Origin: Chlorogloea sp. CCALA 695
GTDB lineage: Bacteria > Cyanobacteriota > Cyanobacteriia > Cyanobacteriales > Chroococcidiopsidaceae
Assembly: GCF_003003885.1 (NCBI RefSeq)
Contig: NZ_PVWN01000040.1
Coordinates: 1 to 41,398 of the forward strand
DNA length: 41,398 bases
Reading direction: 5' to 3'
Below, one piece after another: positions 25,208 to 34,586 of this stretch. Position 1 is the first letter of the stretch; every line of letters starts with the position of its first letter. A program made the translations under genes and the position numbers. The notes under the pieces are model-generated. The model worked only from the letters and a program-made list of their open reading frames with translations, was not told the DNA's origin and did not search any database.

Positions 25208-25855
25208 TTGTTTTATAATCAGCCGCCCACAATCATCAACAAACGCTTAATAATTTTTACTCGTTATCCAGAGCCAGGAATCACCAAAACTCGCATGATT
25301 CCGGCTTTAGGCGCTGTAGGTGCAGCAAAACTTCAGCGTCAAATGACTGAACATACTTTAGCTCAAGCCCAACTATTGCAGAGTATTGATGACGTTTCTA
25401 TAGAAGTACGTTTTGCTGGTGGCGACAAACAGTTGATGCAAGCTTGGTTAGGAAATGATATTGAGTGTATAGCTCAAGGAGAAGGGGATTTAGGTCAAAA
25501 AATGGCAAATTCATTAATATCTGCCTTTCAAAACCAAACAAAATTAGTAGTAATTATTGGTAGCGATTGCCCAGAGTTAACACCTGCATTAATCTTAAAA
25601 GCTTTTCAACAATTGCATTTAGGTAGCGATTTAGTCTTAGGTTCGGCAATAGACGGGGGTTATTATTTAATTGGTTTGAGTAGATTTATCCCAGAGTTAT
25701 TTGCAGGAATTAGTTGGGGTAGCGCTCAAGTATTTTCCCAAACCGTAGAAGCCGCCCAAAGTCTTAACCTAACCACTGCTTATTTACCACCTTTAGCCGA
25801 CGTTGATCGCCCGGAAGATTTGCCGATATGGGAGCAAATACAGAAAGAATGTTAA
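25208..25855 (+). CDS. TIGR04282-family glycosyltransferase (DUF2064)
   Basis: 215 aa. KRLIIFTRYPEPGITKTRMI, GEGDLGQKMANSLISAF, VVIIGSDCPELTPALI and VLGSAIDGGYYLIGLSR define the family, a GT-A-like nucleotidyltransferase fold. Members are linked by genome context to arsenosugar synthesis, but many cyanobacterial members stand alone and no arsenic gene is seen here. The only reasonable start is TTG at 25208, since there is no ATG before the conserved core. No Shine-Dalgarno is visible. It leads into aroA after 60 nt. Confidence 0.8.
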   Translation: MFYNQPPTIINKRLIIFTRYPEPGITKTRMIPALGAVGAAKLQRQMTEHTLAQAQLLQSIDDVSIEVRFAGGDKQLMQAWLGNDIECIAQGEGDLGQKMANSLISAFQNQTKLVVIIGSDCPELTPALILKAFQQLHLGSDLVLGSAIDGGYYLIGLSRFIPELFAGISWGSAQVFSQTVEAAQSLNLTTAYLPPLADVDRPEDLPIWEQIQKEC

Positions 25856-25915
25856 CTTCCTGGGCAGGTTTTCTAAGGTACGATAGAACCGCTCAGTCAT
25901 ACGCTAGTTATCCTC

Positions 25916-27271
25916 ATGTCGGCAACCTTAATTACGGTCGAAACTACTACGCAGCTTACAGACGATCTGATTATTCAGCCCCCCGTGTCGGGAATAGCTT
26001 TACAAGGTCAAATTGAAGTTCCCGGCGATAAATCAATCTCTCACCGGGCTTTAATGTTAGGAGCGATTTCCCAAGGTGAAACCCAAATTCAAGGTTTGCT
26101 TTTAGGCGAAGATCCTCGTAGTACCGCCGAATGCTTCCGGGCGATGGGTGCAGAGATTTCTGACTTAAATACCCAAATGGTGAGCGTTAAAGGCATCGGT
26201 TTAGGGCAACTTAAAGAGCCTGTAGATATCTTAAATGCGGGTAATTCGGGTACTACTTTAAGACTTATGCTAGGGCTACTAGCATCGCACCCAGGGCGGC
26301 TATTTACGGTTACAGGAGATAGTTCTTTGCGATCGCGTCCCATGTCTCGTGTAGTGAAGCCTTTGCAGCAAATGGGCGCTCATATTTGGGGACGCTCTAA
26401 CGGAACTTTAGCGCCTTTAGCCGTCCAAGGACAAAGTTTGAAACCTATTCATTATCAATCCCCTATTGCTTCGGCTCAAGTTAAGTCTTGCATTCTTTTA
26501 GCAGGATTAATGACCGAGGGACAAACAACAATAACTGAGCCTTCGGTGTCACGAGATCACAGCGAACGAATGTTGCAAGCTTTTGGGGCGCAACTTACCA
26601 CCGATCCTGATAGCAAAAGCGTGACGATTACAGGTGGTGCGACTCTACAAGGACAAAAAGTAATTGTTCCTGGAGATATTAGTTCGGCGGCTTTTTGGCT
26701 AGTCGCAGGTTCAATTGTCCCCGGTTCGGAAATAGTAATTGAAAATGTTGGCGTTAATCCGACTCGCACCGGGGTTTTAGATGCTTTAGAAATGATGGGC
26801 GCAGATATAACTCTCGAAAATCAGCGCGTGGTAGCCGGGGAACCTGTAGCCGATATCCGAGTACGAGCAAGCTCTTTACATGGTTGTACAATTTCTGGTG
26901 ACTTAATTCCCCGATTAATTGATGAAATTCCGGTACTTGCGGTAGCCGCCATTTTTGCATCGGGAACGACAACTATTAAGGATGCGGAAGAATTAAGGGT
27001 AAAAGAAAGCGATCGCATTACAGTAATGGCAAATCAGTTAAATAAAATGGGGGCAAAAATTACCGAATTAACCGACGGGATGGAAATTACTGGCGGTACT
27101 CCTTTAACTGGGACAGAGGTTGAAAGTCATAGCGATCATCGTATTACTATGAGTTTAGCTATCGCCGCTCTCAATACTCAAGGCAAAACTACTATTCACG
27201 GTGCGGAATCGGCTTCAATTTCTTACCCTACTTTTGTTGCTACGCTCAAACAAGTCTGCGGAATTAACTAA
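25916..27271 (+). CDS. aroA: 3-phosphoshikimate 1-carboxyvinyltransferase (EPSP synthase)
   Basis: 451 aa. [20 protein letters not shown] (about residues 36-55), [34 protein letters not shown] and [16 protein letters not shown] are the standard EPSP synthase motifs. The enzyme joins shikimate 3-phosphate with phosphoenolpyruvate in the shikimate pathway. The N-terminal ~25 residues before [14 protein letters not shown] are a variable extension. It is followed by hisA after only 3 nt, so the two amino-acid pathway genes share a transcript. Confidence 0.96.
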   Translation: MSATLITVETTTQLTDDLIIQPPVSGIALQGQIEVPGDKSISHRALMLGAISQGETQIQGLLLGEDPRSTAECFRAMGAEISDLNTQMVSVKGIGLGQLKEPVDILNAGNSGTTLRLMLGLLASHPGRLFTVTGDSSLRSRPMSRVVKPLQQMGAHIWGRSNGTLAPLAVQGQSLKPIHYQSPIASAQVKSCILLAGLMTEGQTTITEPSVSRDHSERMLQAFGAQLTTDPDSKSVTITGGATLQGQKVIVPGDISSAAFWLVAGSIVPGSEIVIENVGVNPTRTGVLDALEMMGADITLENQRVVAGEPVADIRVRASSLHGCTISGDLIPRLIDEIPVLAVAAIFASGTTTIKDAEELRVKESDRITVMANQLNKMGAKITELTDGMEITGGTPLTGTEVESHSDHRITMSLAIAALNTQGKTTIHGAESASISYPTFVATLKQVCGIN

Positions 27272-27274
27272 ACA

Positions 27275-28048
27275 ATGGATGTAATACCAGCAATTGATTT
27301 ACTCAACGGTGCTTGCGTGCGGTTGTATCAGGGAGATTATGCGCGATCGCAACTTTTCAACGACAACCCCGTAGAAGTGGCTTTGCAGTGGGCAAAACAA
27401 GGCGCTACATTACTGCATCTTGTAGACTTAGATGGCGCAAAAACTGGGCAATTAGTCAACCATCAAGCGATCGCTCAAATTGTCCAAGCTGTACCGATTC
27501 AAGTTCAAGTAGGCGGGGGTTTGCGCGATTTTGCCAGCGTCGAGCGATTATTGAATTTGGGCGTACATAGAGTAATTTTAGGTACTGTGGCGGTAGAAAA
27601 CCCCAAACTTGTAGCCGATTTATGCCAAGCCTTTCCAGCGCAAATTGTTGTGGGGATAGATGCGCGTAATGGCAAAGTGGCAACTCGTGGCTGGTTAGAA
27701 ACTTCGGAAGTTTTAGCTACTGATTTAGCCCAGCAGATGCAAGAATCAGGAGCAGCAACCATTATTTATACAGATATTCACCGCGACGGTACAATGCAAG
27801 GGCCAAACTTAGAAGCCTTACGCGAACTAGCTGCCGCTATCACTATTCCTATTATTGCTTCTGGTGGCGTTAGCTCTATTACTGACCTTTTAAGCTTACT
27901 AGCCCTAGAACCTTCCGGCGTAAGTGGGGTAATTATTGGTCGTGCCTTATATACTGGCGATATTGAGCTTACAGACGCAATTAGAGCGATTTCCCAAGGA
28001 CGTTGGCAAGATGTCCTGCCAGATATTGATTCCTCAGCGTGGGTGTAA
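27275..28048 (+). CDS. hisA: ProFAR isomerase
   Basis: 257 aa TIM barrel. [20 protein letters not shown] carries the catalytic Asp at residue 8. [36 protein letters not shown] (second catalytic Asp region) and [13 protein letters not shown] bind the two phosphates. HisA isomerises the aminoaldose to the aminoketose in histidine synthesis. It is tightly linked to aroA upstream, and tRNA-Arg faces it on the opposite strand 11 nt after its stop. Confidence 0.96.
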   Translation: MDVIPAIDLLNGACVRLYQGDYARSQLFNDNPVEVALQWAKQGATLLHLVDLDGAKTGQLVNHQAIAQIVQAVPIQVQVGGGLRDFASVERLLNLGVHRVILGTVAVENPKLVADLCQAFPAQIVVGIDARNGKVATRGWLETSEVLATDLAQQMQESGAATIIYTDIHRDGTMQGPNLEALRELAAAITIPIIASGGVSSITDLLSLLALEPSGVSGVIIGRALYTGDIELTDAIRAISQGRWQDVLPDIDSSAWV

Positions 28049-28059
28049 AATTTGTTAAG

Positions 28060-28132
28060 CCTCCCTGGTTGGGCTCGAACCAACGACTCTCCGCTTAGAA
28101 GGCGGATGCTCTATCCACTGAGCTACAAGGAG
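28060..28132 (-). tRNA. tRNA-Arg (TCT)
   Basis: On the minus strand CTCCTTG pairs with CAGGGAG (one G-T pair), followed by discriminator G. The D arm is GCTCAGTGGATAGAGC. The anticodon stem TCCGC/GCGGA encloses CTTCTAA with anticodon TCT. The T arm is GTTGG TTCGAGC CCAAC. CCA is not encoded. Confidence 0.95.
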
Positions 28133-28302
28133 ATGAATTGCTATTATACCAAATAAATAGAATATTTTTCGATAATAGTTGGGATTTTGATTTGTGCGAT
28201 CGCAATAAACCTTACTTTTAGCAGCAAGGCTTCCTATTTCAACGACACTTTTAGAGAATATTTTAAAAGTCTCTGCATTGATGTCACATCCCTATGTTTC
28301 TC

Positions 28303-28401
28303 TTAACCCTCTTTCATCACTCTGAGAAAAATCGACGAGCTTGCGTCGTTTCAGCCTACGGAAAATCAAGCTTTCGACCCAGTTTGACAGAAGAGGGTTA
28401 A
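28303..28401. mobile_element. 99-nt MITE-like element with terminal inverted repeats
   Basis: The ends TTAACCCTCTT (28303-28313) and AAGAGGGTTAA (28391-28401) are perfect inverted repeats of 11 bp. The next bases also agree partly (TCA and CTG at matching offsets), giving about 17 of 22 positions. The centre holds a hairpin CGACG-AGCTTG-CGTCG. No coding capacity is present and I see no clear target-site duplication. It fits a non-autonomous miniature element or a structured RNA. The gap 28133-28460 otherwise holds one HIP1 site and a C/G-rich palindrome. Confidence 0.55.
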
Positions 28402-28422
28402 AAAGGTAACTAATCCATATTT

Positions 28423-28452
28423 CCCCCCCTTAATAAGGGGGGTTAGGGGGGA
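28423..28452. repeat. C/G-rich palindromic repeat
   Basis: CCCCCCTTA and TAAGGGGGG are perfect inverted arms around one A, followed by TTAGGGGGGATC. This type of repeat is common between cyanobacterial genes. It lies just beyond the stop of the coiled-coil gene at 28461 and could act as its 3' hairpin, although no T-run follows on the minus strand. Confidence 0.7.
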
Positions 28453-28460
28453 TCTCCCTA

Positions 28461-29546
28461 CTACTTATTTTTCACCTGAGTTTTCGCCTGTTCTATAGCA
28501 ATTTCTTTAACAGCTTGATAAGAATTAATATTCGCTGCTCCTTCAATAGCTTTTACTGCTAAGTCTTGAACTTGTTTAAGTGCCGATTCAAGCTGTTTTG
28601 CCAATCCTTGCATCCGCGCTTCTTGATTTTGGATAGTTTGTGCTAAAGATTCTAGTCTTTGCTCGTAAAAACGCTTTTGCCCTTCCACATCTTTAGCATA
28701 CAAATCTGTTTTTATCTTCGCTTGATAATGAGCAATTCCTTTGCCTTCTTCGGTTGCTCTTTTAATGGCTAATTCTTTTTCTTTAGCAAAACTTTCTACC
28801 TTATTTTTCGCCTCGGCAATTTGTTGTTCTTGTTCGGCGATTACTTTCTCTTTTTCTGTCCATTGTTTCTCTTGTACTTGTCTAAATTCTTCTAACTCAT
28901 TATTTAGTCTGTTTTGCGTTTGCTCATATTCATCGTTACTTAATTTACGTTGCAATTCCAAATCATACTTATATTCTGCGGTTTCTCTTTGGGTTGTTTT
29001 ATTACGCTCGTCGTTGCGTTCTTTACCTAAGCGTTTATGTTCCTCCTGTTCTCGCTCCCAAGCTTTTTTCTGTTGTATAAACTCTTGAACTAATGTTTCT
29101 TGTTTCTGACTAAGTTCTTCTACAAAAGTCTGAGCATTATTACCATAAGCTTTAAGCAAATTATCTAAAGTATCGGGCGCTATCTCTAGCTCGTGCAATT
29201 CTTCTAACTGCTTAATTTCTATTGCAACAGCACCTCTCAATTCTTCTAAGTTAGCAGCTTTTGTTGTCAGTTGTTCGGATAGTTCGCTAACAGCCGTACC
29301 AAATCCCATTTGAACTTTTGCTAGGCTTTCAATGGTGTAGTTCATTTTTTGTTGCACTGACGAAGACTGATTCATAACTTCTTTTTTTGCTGGTAATTCA
29401 GACTGTTCTTTCATTACTTTTACTGGCGAACTATGGGCTATCGTATCGATTTGAGCCTTGAGTTCTGTTTTTTCTTTCGCTAACTCGTCAAAAGCTTCTA
29501 AAATCTCTGCCTTAGTGCTTTTAGCGCTGGGTTTTTTAACTACCAC
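28461..29546 (-). CDS. coiled-coil protein of unknown function, paralogue 2
   Basis: 361 aa beginning at a GTG (29546) with GAGG 7 nt upstream. After a disordered, charged N-terminus (about 1-65), a conserved block ESLAKVQMGFGTAVSELSEQ opens a nearly continuous coiled coil (about 70-345), rich in Glu, Lys and Gln. The middle contains ETAEYKYDLELQRKLSNDEY and KQWTEKEKVIAEQEQQ. The end SALKQVQDLAVKAIEGAAN is shared with the neighbouring gene. There is no signal peptide or membrane span. It is probably a cytosolic structural or scaffold protein. I know of no established function. Confidence 0.7.
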   Translation of the reverse strand: MVVKKPSAKSTKAEILEAFDELAKEKTELKAQIDTIAHSSPVKVMKEQSELPAKKEVMNQSSSVQQKMNYTIESLAKVQMGFGTAVSELSEQLTTKAANLEELRGAVAIEIKQLEELHELEIAPDTLDNLLKAYGNNAQTFVEELSQKQETLVQEFIQQKKAWEREQEEHKRLGKERNDERNKTTQRETAEYKYDLELQRKLSNDEYEQTQNRLNNELEEFRQVQEKQWTEKEKVIAEQEQQIAEAKNKVESFAKEKELAIKRATEEGKGIAHYQAKIKTDLYAKDVEGQKRFYEQRLESLAQTIQNQEARMQGLAKQLESALKQVQDLAVKAIEGAANINSYQAVKEIAIEQAKTQVKNK

Positions 29547-29596
29547 AACTAATCCTCTAATATTTTATTCAATGGTTATGACTGGTTTACCAAAAG

Positions 29597-30589
29597 CTAC
29601 TCGATTTTAGCTGTAAATTTTCCTGAAGCATTTTCAAAAGCTCTCATTGCTAGGTCTTGAGATTGCTTCATTGCAGCTTGCAACTGATTTTCTAATCCGT
29701 GTATTTGTTCTACCTGCTTAGTAATAGAGCCTTCTAAATCTTGAACTTTTAGCTCGTAATTTTGCTTTGTAGATTGCCACTCTTTCTCAAACAAATCTGC
29801 TTTAACCTTAGCGTCTTGGTGTACATCTCTGATTGCTTCTTCCCTAGCTTTCTTAATTGCTTCTTCTAATTCAACATTGAAAGATTCTATTTTCTTTAAG
29901 TTTTCTTTAAACAATGGTTGTTGCTCAGTTAAAATTGTTTCCCGCTCCGTCCATTGCTTTTGTCTAATTTGCGTTATTTCTTGAACTTCTCTTTCTAAAT
30001 TGCGCTTTCTAGAATCGTAAGCATCAGTATTAATTTTTCTAGTTAGTTCTAAACGATATTGATAATCTTCAGTTTCTCTTTGCCGCTCTCTTAACAACAA
30101 TTCATTTTGTTGTGAAAGGATACTTTCGTATTCTGATTGCTCTTGCTGCCAGCTTTTACGCTGCTCTATTATTGCTTTCTCTAAAAATTGTTTTTGATTA
30201 CTATTGTTTTGCTCTAATATATTTAACTGCTCTTGATGTTCTTGATTCAAGATATGTACGGTATCTGCGGCAATTCTAATTTCTTGTAATTCCTGCAAAT
30301 GTTGAGTTTCAATCTCTATTGCTAGTTTAAGTTCGTCTAACTTAGAGTTTTCGTTGGCTAATTTTTCCGAAAGCTGGCGAATAATACCACCAAATTCTAA
30401 TTGTAAGTCCGCCAAACCTTTAATGATGCTATTTACGGTGTAGGTAGAAGCAACTTCTAAAACTTGCTGGTCTTTTTCTTTTTCAGCTATTTCTTGCCTC
30501 GTTGCTATTTTAAATTCCGATTTTTTCTTATCTGCAACTATTTGTTGAAATGCTTGCTTTAATTGTTCTTTAGCAACAATTTTTGTCAT
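29597..30589 (-). CDS. coiled-coil protein of unknown function, paralogue 1
   Basis: 330 aa, ATG start at 30589. It has the same architecture as the next gene: polar N-terminus, IIKGLADLQLEFGGIIRQLS, long coiled coil, ETEDYQYRLELTRKINTDAY, KQWTERETILTEQQ and C-terminal AAMKQSQDLAMRAFENASG. Similarity over the whole length with a 50-nt gap shows a tandem duplication, now quite diverged. Heteromeric coiled coils are possible. It is upstream in the presumed two-gene operon and divergent from sphR. Function is unknown. Confidence 0.7.
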   Translation of the reverse strand: MTKIVAKEQLKQAFQQIVADKKKSEFKIATRQEIAEKEKDQQVLEVASTYTVNSIIKGLADLQLEFGGIIRQLSEKLANENSKLDELKLAIEIETQHLQELQEIRIAADTVHILNQEHQEQLNILEQNNSNQKQFLEKAIIEQRKSWQQEQSEYESILSQQNELLLRERQRETEDYQYRLELTRKINTDAYDSRKRNLEREVQEITQIRQKQWTERETILTEQQPLFKENLKKIESFNVELEEAIKKAREEAIRDVHQDAKVKADLFEKEWQSTKQNYELKVQDLEGSITKQVEQIHGLENQLQAAMKQSQDLAMRAFENASGKFTAKIE

Positions 30590-30796
30590 GTTTTAACTCC
30601 TCTAAAGTTGTAATAGTTTTGGACACTCAAAATCTCCGCCACATCCTAAGATGTGTCTAATGTAGCTTTGTTAATTTTATTATTTCAGGTAAATTACGGA
30701 AATACTCCAACCTAAAAGTTCTACGTGCAGAACAAATGTACTATCAAGATTTATACATAACCTCCGGCGATTGTCAAGCTATAAAGACATGATTTC

Positions 30797-30826
30797 TTGA
30801 CAAAGGCAGAAATAAAGTTGTATGTA
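30797..30826 (+). promoter_or_regulatory. candidate sphR promoter
   Basis: A perfect TTGACA (30797-30802) is followed after 18 nt by TATGTA (30821-30826). Transcription would begin near 30833, about 46 nt before the first ATG of the response regulator gene. No clear Pho-box repeats overlap it. Confidence 0.5.
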
Positions 30827-30878
30827 CCCTCAGAGCGGATAATAGAAATGTGCAAAACCGCTAAATAGTTTTTCATTC

Positions 30879-31631
30879 ATGATTACCCGCGAACTAACAA
30901 AAAGTCCTCCTAGGGCAGAGATTGGACAAATGAGCCGCGTTTTAGTAGTAGAAGATGAAGAATTAATCAGAGAGATGCTCGTTTTGGGTTTAGAAGGCGA
31001 AGGTTATACAACTTTCACCGCTACCGATGGGCGTACAGCCTTGGCTTTGTTACAAACTACTGAACCTAGCTTTGGTGACTTTCCTTTTGACTTGATAATT
31101 TTAGATATAATGCTGCCGCAAGTGAATGGGATGGATATTTGCCGCCTACTGCGCCACCAAGGAAACCCCGTACCAATTTTGATGTTGAGTGCTAAAGGTA
31201 GCGAAATTGATCGCGTTTTGGGCTTAGAAGTTGGCGCTGACGATTATCTTACCAAGCCTTTTAGTATGCGGGAATTTGTTGCCCGTTGTCGCGCCTTACT
31301 GCGCCGTCAGCGTTTAGGTGGTTTACCGCAATTGCCTATATTACAGTTTAAAGACATTGCTCTTTATCCTCAAGAATGTCGGGTAATGGTACGAGGAGAA
31401 AAAGCTAATCTTTCTCCTAAAGAGTTTCGCCTTTTAGAATTATTTTTGAACTATCCGCGTCGCGTATGGTCGCGCGAACAATTGCTAGATAGAGTATGGG
31501 GAGGAGATTTTGTTGGCGATAGCAAAACTGTAGATGTGCATATTCGTTGGCTGCGGGAAAAATTAGAGGTAGATCCTAGTCATCCTGAATACGTTGTTAC
31601 GGTGCGGGGGTTTGGTTATCGCTTTGGATAG
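30879..31631 (+). CDS. sphR: OmpR/PhoB-type response regulator, probable SphR
   Basis: 250 aa from the ATG at 30879. A second start at 30930 (MSRVLVVEDEELIRE) gives the usual length and may be the real one. The receiver domain has the acidic VEDEE, the phospho-Asp in LIILDIMLPQVNG (Asp 59 of the short form) and KPFSMREF. The C-terminal winged helix includes LSPKEFRLLELFL, RVWSREQLLDRVWG and TVDVHIRWLREKLE. The histidine kinase and PhoU genes downstream identify it as the phosphate regulator that activates Pho-box promoters such as pstS when phosphate is low. Confidence 0.88.
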   Translation: MITRELTKSPPRAEIGQMSRVLVVEDEELIREMLVLGLEGEGYTTFTATDGRTALALLQTTEPSFGDFPFDLIILDIMLPQVNGMDICRLLRHQGNPVPILMLSAKGSEIDRVLGLEVGADDYLTKPFSMREFVARCRALLRRQRLGGLPQLPILQFKDIALYPQECRVMVRGEKANLSPKEFRLLELFLNYPRRVWSREQLLDRVWGGDFVGDSKTVDVHIRWLREKLEVDPSHPEYVVTVRGFGYRFG

Positions 31632-31666
31632 GGAAATTTTAAATTCAGCACGTATCCTAAATCTTA

Positions 31667-33013
31667 TTGGTATCTCTAGCAAAAATTGTTAAGCTGATAC
31701 CTAAGAATCTAATAGTGCCTGTGGTTCCATTTTTCCTAGGGTTGGCAGTTGCAATTGGATTTTGGTTTTGGCAACAAATTCGACTCAAAAGCAAACTGCG
31801 ACGTTTACTTGAGACTTTTGATACTGAAGTCTCCAAAGTTTCACTGCCGTTAATTCCTCGCTTGCGTAGAGAAATTGCGCTGCAAAATCAGCGTTATCAA
31901 GAACTACAATCTCAACTACAGACATGGAAAACTATCCTAGAAGCTGCCCCCATCGGATATTTGCAAGTTGATGAAGAAAATCAATTGCTGTGGTGCAATC
32001 AAAAAGCAAAGCAATTACTAGGATTGCAAAAATGGGAACCAGGGCAAGTACGGTTGCTTTTAGAATTAGTCAGATCCTACGAATTGGATCAGTTAATTGA
32101 GCAAACCCGCGATCGCCAAGCACCCCAAGAACAAGAATGGTTGCATCATCCAGATTGCGCTGATGCTGCGGCTATGAGCAATTTACAAAAAATTAGTTTG
32201 CGCGCCTCTAGTTTACCTTTAGCCCAAGCACAAGTTGGGGTGTTTTTAGAAAATCGGCAGCCAGTAATAGATATTATTCAAGCGCGCGATCGCTTGGTTT
32301 CCGATTTAGCCCACGAACTAAAAACCCCCCTTACTTCTATTCGCTTGGTAGTAGAGACTTTACAGCAGCAAATAGACTTTCCCAAGCGGCGATTAATTGA
32401 TCGCTTGCTTCCAGAAGTTGATCGCTTAATTAATTTAGTCCAAAATTGGCTAGAAATCAGCCATTTAGAGCTAGAACCGCATAAAAAATTAAATCTTCAG
32501 CCTGTAGAATTACAAAGTTTGATTTCTTCCGTTTGGCAAAATCTCGAACCCATTGCCCAGGTCAAGCATCTCCAGTTTTCCTACTCTCAACCTAATCCTG
32601 TCTGGGTTAGGGCAGATAAATCGCGACTGACGCAAGTATTTTTAAATTTACTCCACAACAGTATTAAATATAGTCCTGCCGAAGCGACTATCTATGCGAT
32701 CATTAATTTGCTCCCCACTAAAACTGCTCCCAAGCAAGTGCAAATCAATTTTATTGATTGCGGTAAGGGTTTCCCGGCGGTAGATTTGCCTCATGTTTTC
32801 GACCGCCTGTATCGCTGCGAACCAGACCGAACCAGGCAGTCTCTTGAATCAATAAATTCATCGATAGTTAATGGTAGCGGCTTAGGTTTGGCGATCGCCC
32901 AGCAAATTATTCTTGCTCACGGGGGTACAATTAAAGCCAAAAACCATCCCGATACTGGCGGTGCATGGCTACAAATAGAATTACCACAAGTTATCCCAGA
33001 TTTGAGTAACTAG
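31667..33013 (+). CDS. sphS: phosphate-sensing histidine kinase, probable SphS
   Basis: 448 aa from a TTG at 31667; a GTG at 31715 is an alternative. One N-terminal hydrophobic span (VPFFLGLAVAIGFWFW) anchors it. A PAS-like domain follows (LEAAPIGYLQVDEENQLLWC), then the H-box DLAHELKTPLTSIRL (His near 215), N-box LLHNSIKYSP, DCGKGFPAV, and GSGLGLAIAQQIILAHGG. This is the PhoR/SphS layout. No large periplasmic sensor is present, so signal probably comes through PhoU and the Pst transporter. It lies 35 nt after sphR. Confidence 0.88.
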   Translation: MVSLAKIVKLIPKNLIVPVVPFFLGLAVAIGFWFWQQIRLKSKLRRLLETFDTEVSKVSLPLIPRLRREIALQNQRYQELQSQLQTWKTILEAAPIGYLQVDEENQLLWCNQKAKQLLGLQKWEPGQVRLLLELVRSYELDQLIEQTRDRQAPQEQEWLHHPDCADAAAMSNLQKISLRASSLPLAQAQVGVFLENRQPVIDIIQARDRLVSDLAHELKTPLTSIRLVVETLQQQIDFPKRRLIDRLLPEVDRLINLVQNWLEISHLELEPHKKLNLQPVELQSLISSVWQNLEPIAQVKHLQFSYSQPNPVWVRADKSRLTQVFLNLLHNSIKYSPAEATIYAIINLLPTKTAPKQVQINFIDCGKGFPAVDLPHVFDRLYRCEPDRTRQSLESINSSIVNGSGLGLAIAQQIILAHGGTIKAKNHPDTGGAWLQIELPQVIPDLSN

Positions 33014-33063
33014 AACTATATTAAACAAATGGTTCTGTAGCTGGTTGTAACCAAAAGCTAATA

Positions 33064-33732
33064 GTGAATAATGCCGTTTCTGATCGCAATTTTGAACGAG
33101 GTCACTTTCAACGCCGAATCCGGCGTTTAGAACGCGATATTTTACGCATGGGTGCTTTGGTCGAAAACTCTTTTCGCTTGAGTCACCAAGCTTTATTTGC
33201 TCGTAACTTGATGGCGGCGGAACAACTCCCTTTACTTGATAAACAAATCGATCAGTTTTATCGCCAAATTGAATTAGAATGTGCGGCTTTAATTACTTTA
33301 GAAGGACCTGTAGCTCAAGATTTGCGGCTTTTGAGCGCTTTTATGCAGTTAGTCCGAGACTTAGAACGTATTGGCGATTATGCCGAAGATTTAGGCGAAA
33401 TTGCGCTGAAAATTTTTCCTTACCCTCCCCATCGCTGCGTCCCTCAAATTGAAAGTATGTCTCATCACGCGCAAGCAATGTTAGCTACAAGTTTAGTTGC
33501 CTTAGCAGATTTGGATGCTCAAGCAGGGCGATCAGTGAAGCGTCTAGATGATGTAGTTGATACTGCGTACGAAACAGTTTATCAAACCTTAGCCAGCGAA
33601 CGTGATATCAAAGGAGTTGTAGAGCCAATTTTACTATTAGCATTAGTTATTCGTCATTTAGAGCGCATGGCAGATCATGCCACGAATATTGGGCAAAGAG
33701 TGGCATATATAGTTACTGGACAAAGAGGCTAA
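33064..33732 (+). CDS. phoU: phosphate signalling protein PhoU (SphU)
   Basis: 222 aa from a GTG at 33064. Two three-helix repeats are visible, each with the PhoU metal-binding ExxxD-type pattern: VQDLRLLSAFMQLVRDLERI-like in the first half and LLALVIRHLERMADHATNIG in the second (about 190-210). PhoU couples phosphate transport to the kinase and keeps it off when phosphate is plentiful. It closes the sphR-sphS-phoU operon, 50 nt after the kinase. Confidence 0.92.
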   Translation: MNNAVSDRNFERGHFQRRIRRLERDILRMGALVENSFRLSHQALFARNLMAAEQLPLLDKQIDQFYRQIELECAALITLEGPVAQDLRLLSAFMQLVRDLERIGDYAEDLGEIALKIFPYPPHRCVPQIESMSHHAQAMLATSLVALADLDAQAGRSVKRLDDVVDTAYETVYQTLASERDIKGVVEPILLLALVIRHLERMADHATNIGQRVAYIVTGQRG

Positions 33733-33855
33733 AGAATTAACTTTTAATAAAGCCTTACCTATTCTTAATCTTACTCCTTTAAAATATGGCTAATCATTTC
33801 CTAGCCAGCGCTGAAAAGCCAATTTAAGGATTAAAAGTATTAAATTAGCCATGAA

Positions 33856-33884
33856 AAGCGCGATTAGGCAAAGCGTAACGCCAA
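33856..33884. repeat. partial copy of the palindromic repeat seen at 23083
   Basis: AAGCGCGATTAGGCAAAGC differs at one base from 23083-23101 and is followed by GTAACGCC, so GCGATTA and TAACGC can partly pair. It lies in the gap between phoU and the Crp/Fnr gene. Confidence 0.4.
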
Positions 33885-33990
33885 GGGCAATCACATTACA
33901 TTTTTAGAGTTTCTTTTTTATTTAACGTCTGTCAAATTCTACCCTTGGGCGATCGCGCAATAGTAAATGTATCAAGAGCGATTTTAACCT

Positions 33991-34578
33991 ATGACAATTT
34001 CAGCTTTGAATCCCACCTTACCCTCCATGCTGACGCAGCGAATATTTAGCCGCCGCGAGATGATTCCACCACGTCATGACATTTTATGGAGAATTGATCG
34101 TGGAGCAGTTCGCACTTATACTTGGAGCGAACAAGGTACATTAATCGCTTTAGGATACTGGGGAAAAGGAGATATTGTCGGTCATTGCCTATCACGGGTT
34201 AATCCTTACCAAATAGAATGTTTGACAAGTGTAGAGACAAGTTTGCTCCCCGTTAAGTTTTGGGATGAAGCCTTAGAAGCAATGCTGTCTCATATCCAGC
34301 AAACAGAGGAACTTTTAAGCATTATTCATCGCAAACCCGTCTCTCTAAGATTGTGGCAATTTTTAAACTGGCTGAGTCAAAAATTTGGTCGTCAGGTTGA
34401 TAGTGGACAATTGATAGATATCACAATAACTCATCAAGAAATTGCTGAAGTTATCAACACAACGAGAGTTTCAGTAACAAGGATGTTGCAGCAATTTGAA
34501 CAGGAGGGCATCTTACTACGTCACCAAAGACAATTAATTATTCCTTTGGTAAATAATGACAAAATAAAGTTTAGATAA
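33991..34578 (+). CDS. Crp/Fnr-family transcription regulator
   Basis: 195 aa. The N-terminal cupin (about 20-110; WRIDRGAVRTYTWSEQGTLI, LGYWGKGDIVGHCLS) is shorter than in CRP, and no cAMP-binding RxS signature is apparent. The C-terminal helix-turn-helix is clear: ITHQEIAEVINTTRVSVTRM (about 143-162), then LQQFEQEGILL. It lies between phoU and the porin gene and may control the porin, since an inverted repeat sits at the porin promoter; this is an inference. No close named homologue is recognised. Confidence 0.85.
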   Translation: MTISALNPTLPSMLTQRIFSRREMIPPRHDILWRIDRGAVRTYTWSEQGTLIALGYWGKGDIVGHCLSRVNPYQIECLTSVETSLLPVKFWDEALEAMLSHIQQTEELLSIIHRKPVSLRLWQFLNWLSQKFGRQVDSGQLIDITITHQEIAEVINTTRVSVTRMLQQFEQEGILLRHQRQLIIPLVNNDKIKFR

Positions 34579-34586
34579 AGCCTGAG

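Noticed and set aside
25208-25855. Arsenosugar synthesis locus
   Set aside because: Only the TIGR04282-type gene is present. No radical-SAM ArsS or ArsM-type methyltransferase is nearby, and the neighbours are aroA and hisA.
28741-29088. Cysteine- and serine-rich plus-strand ORF (115 aa)
   Set aside because: It lies fully inside the coiled-coil gene on the other strand, and its composition follows from reversed Glu/Lys/Gln codons.
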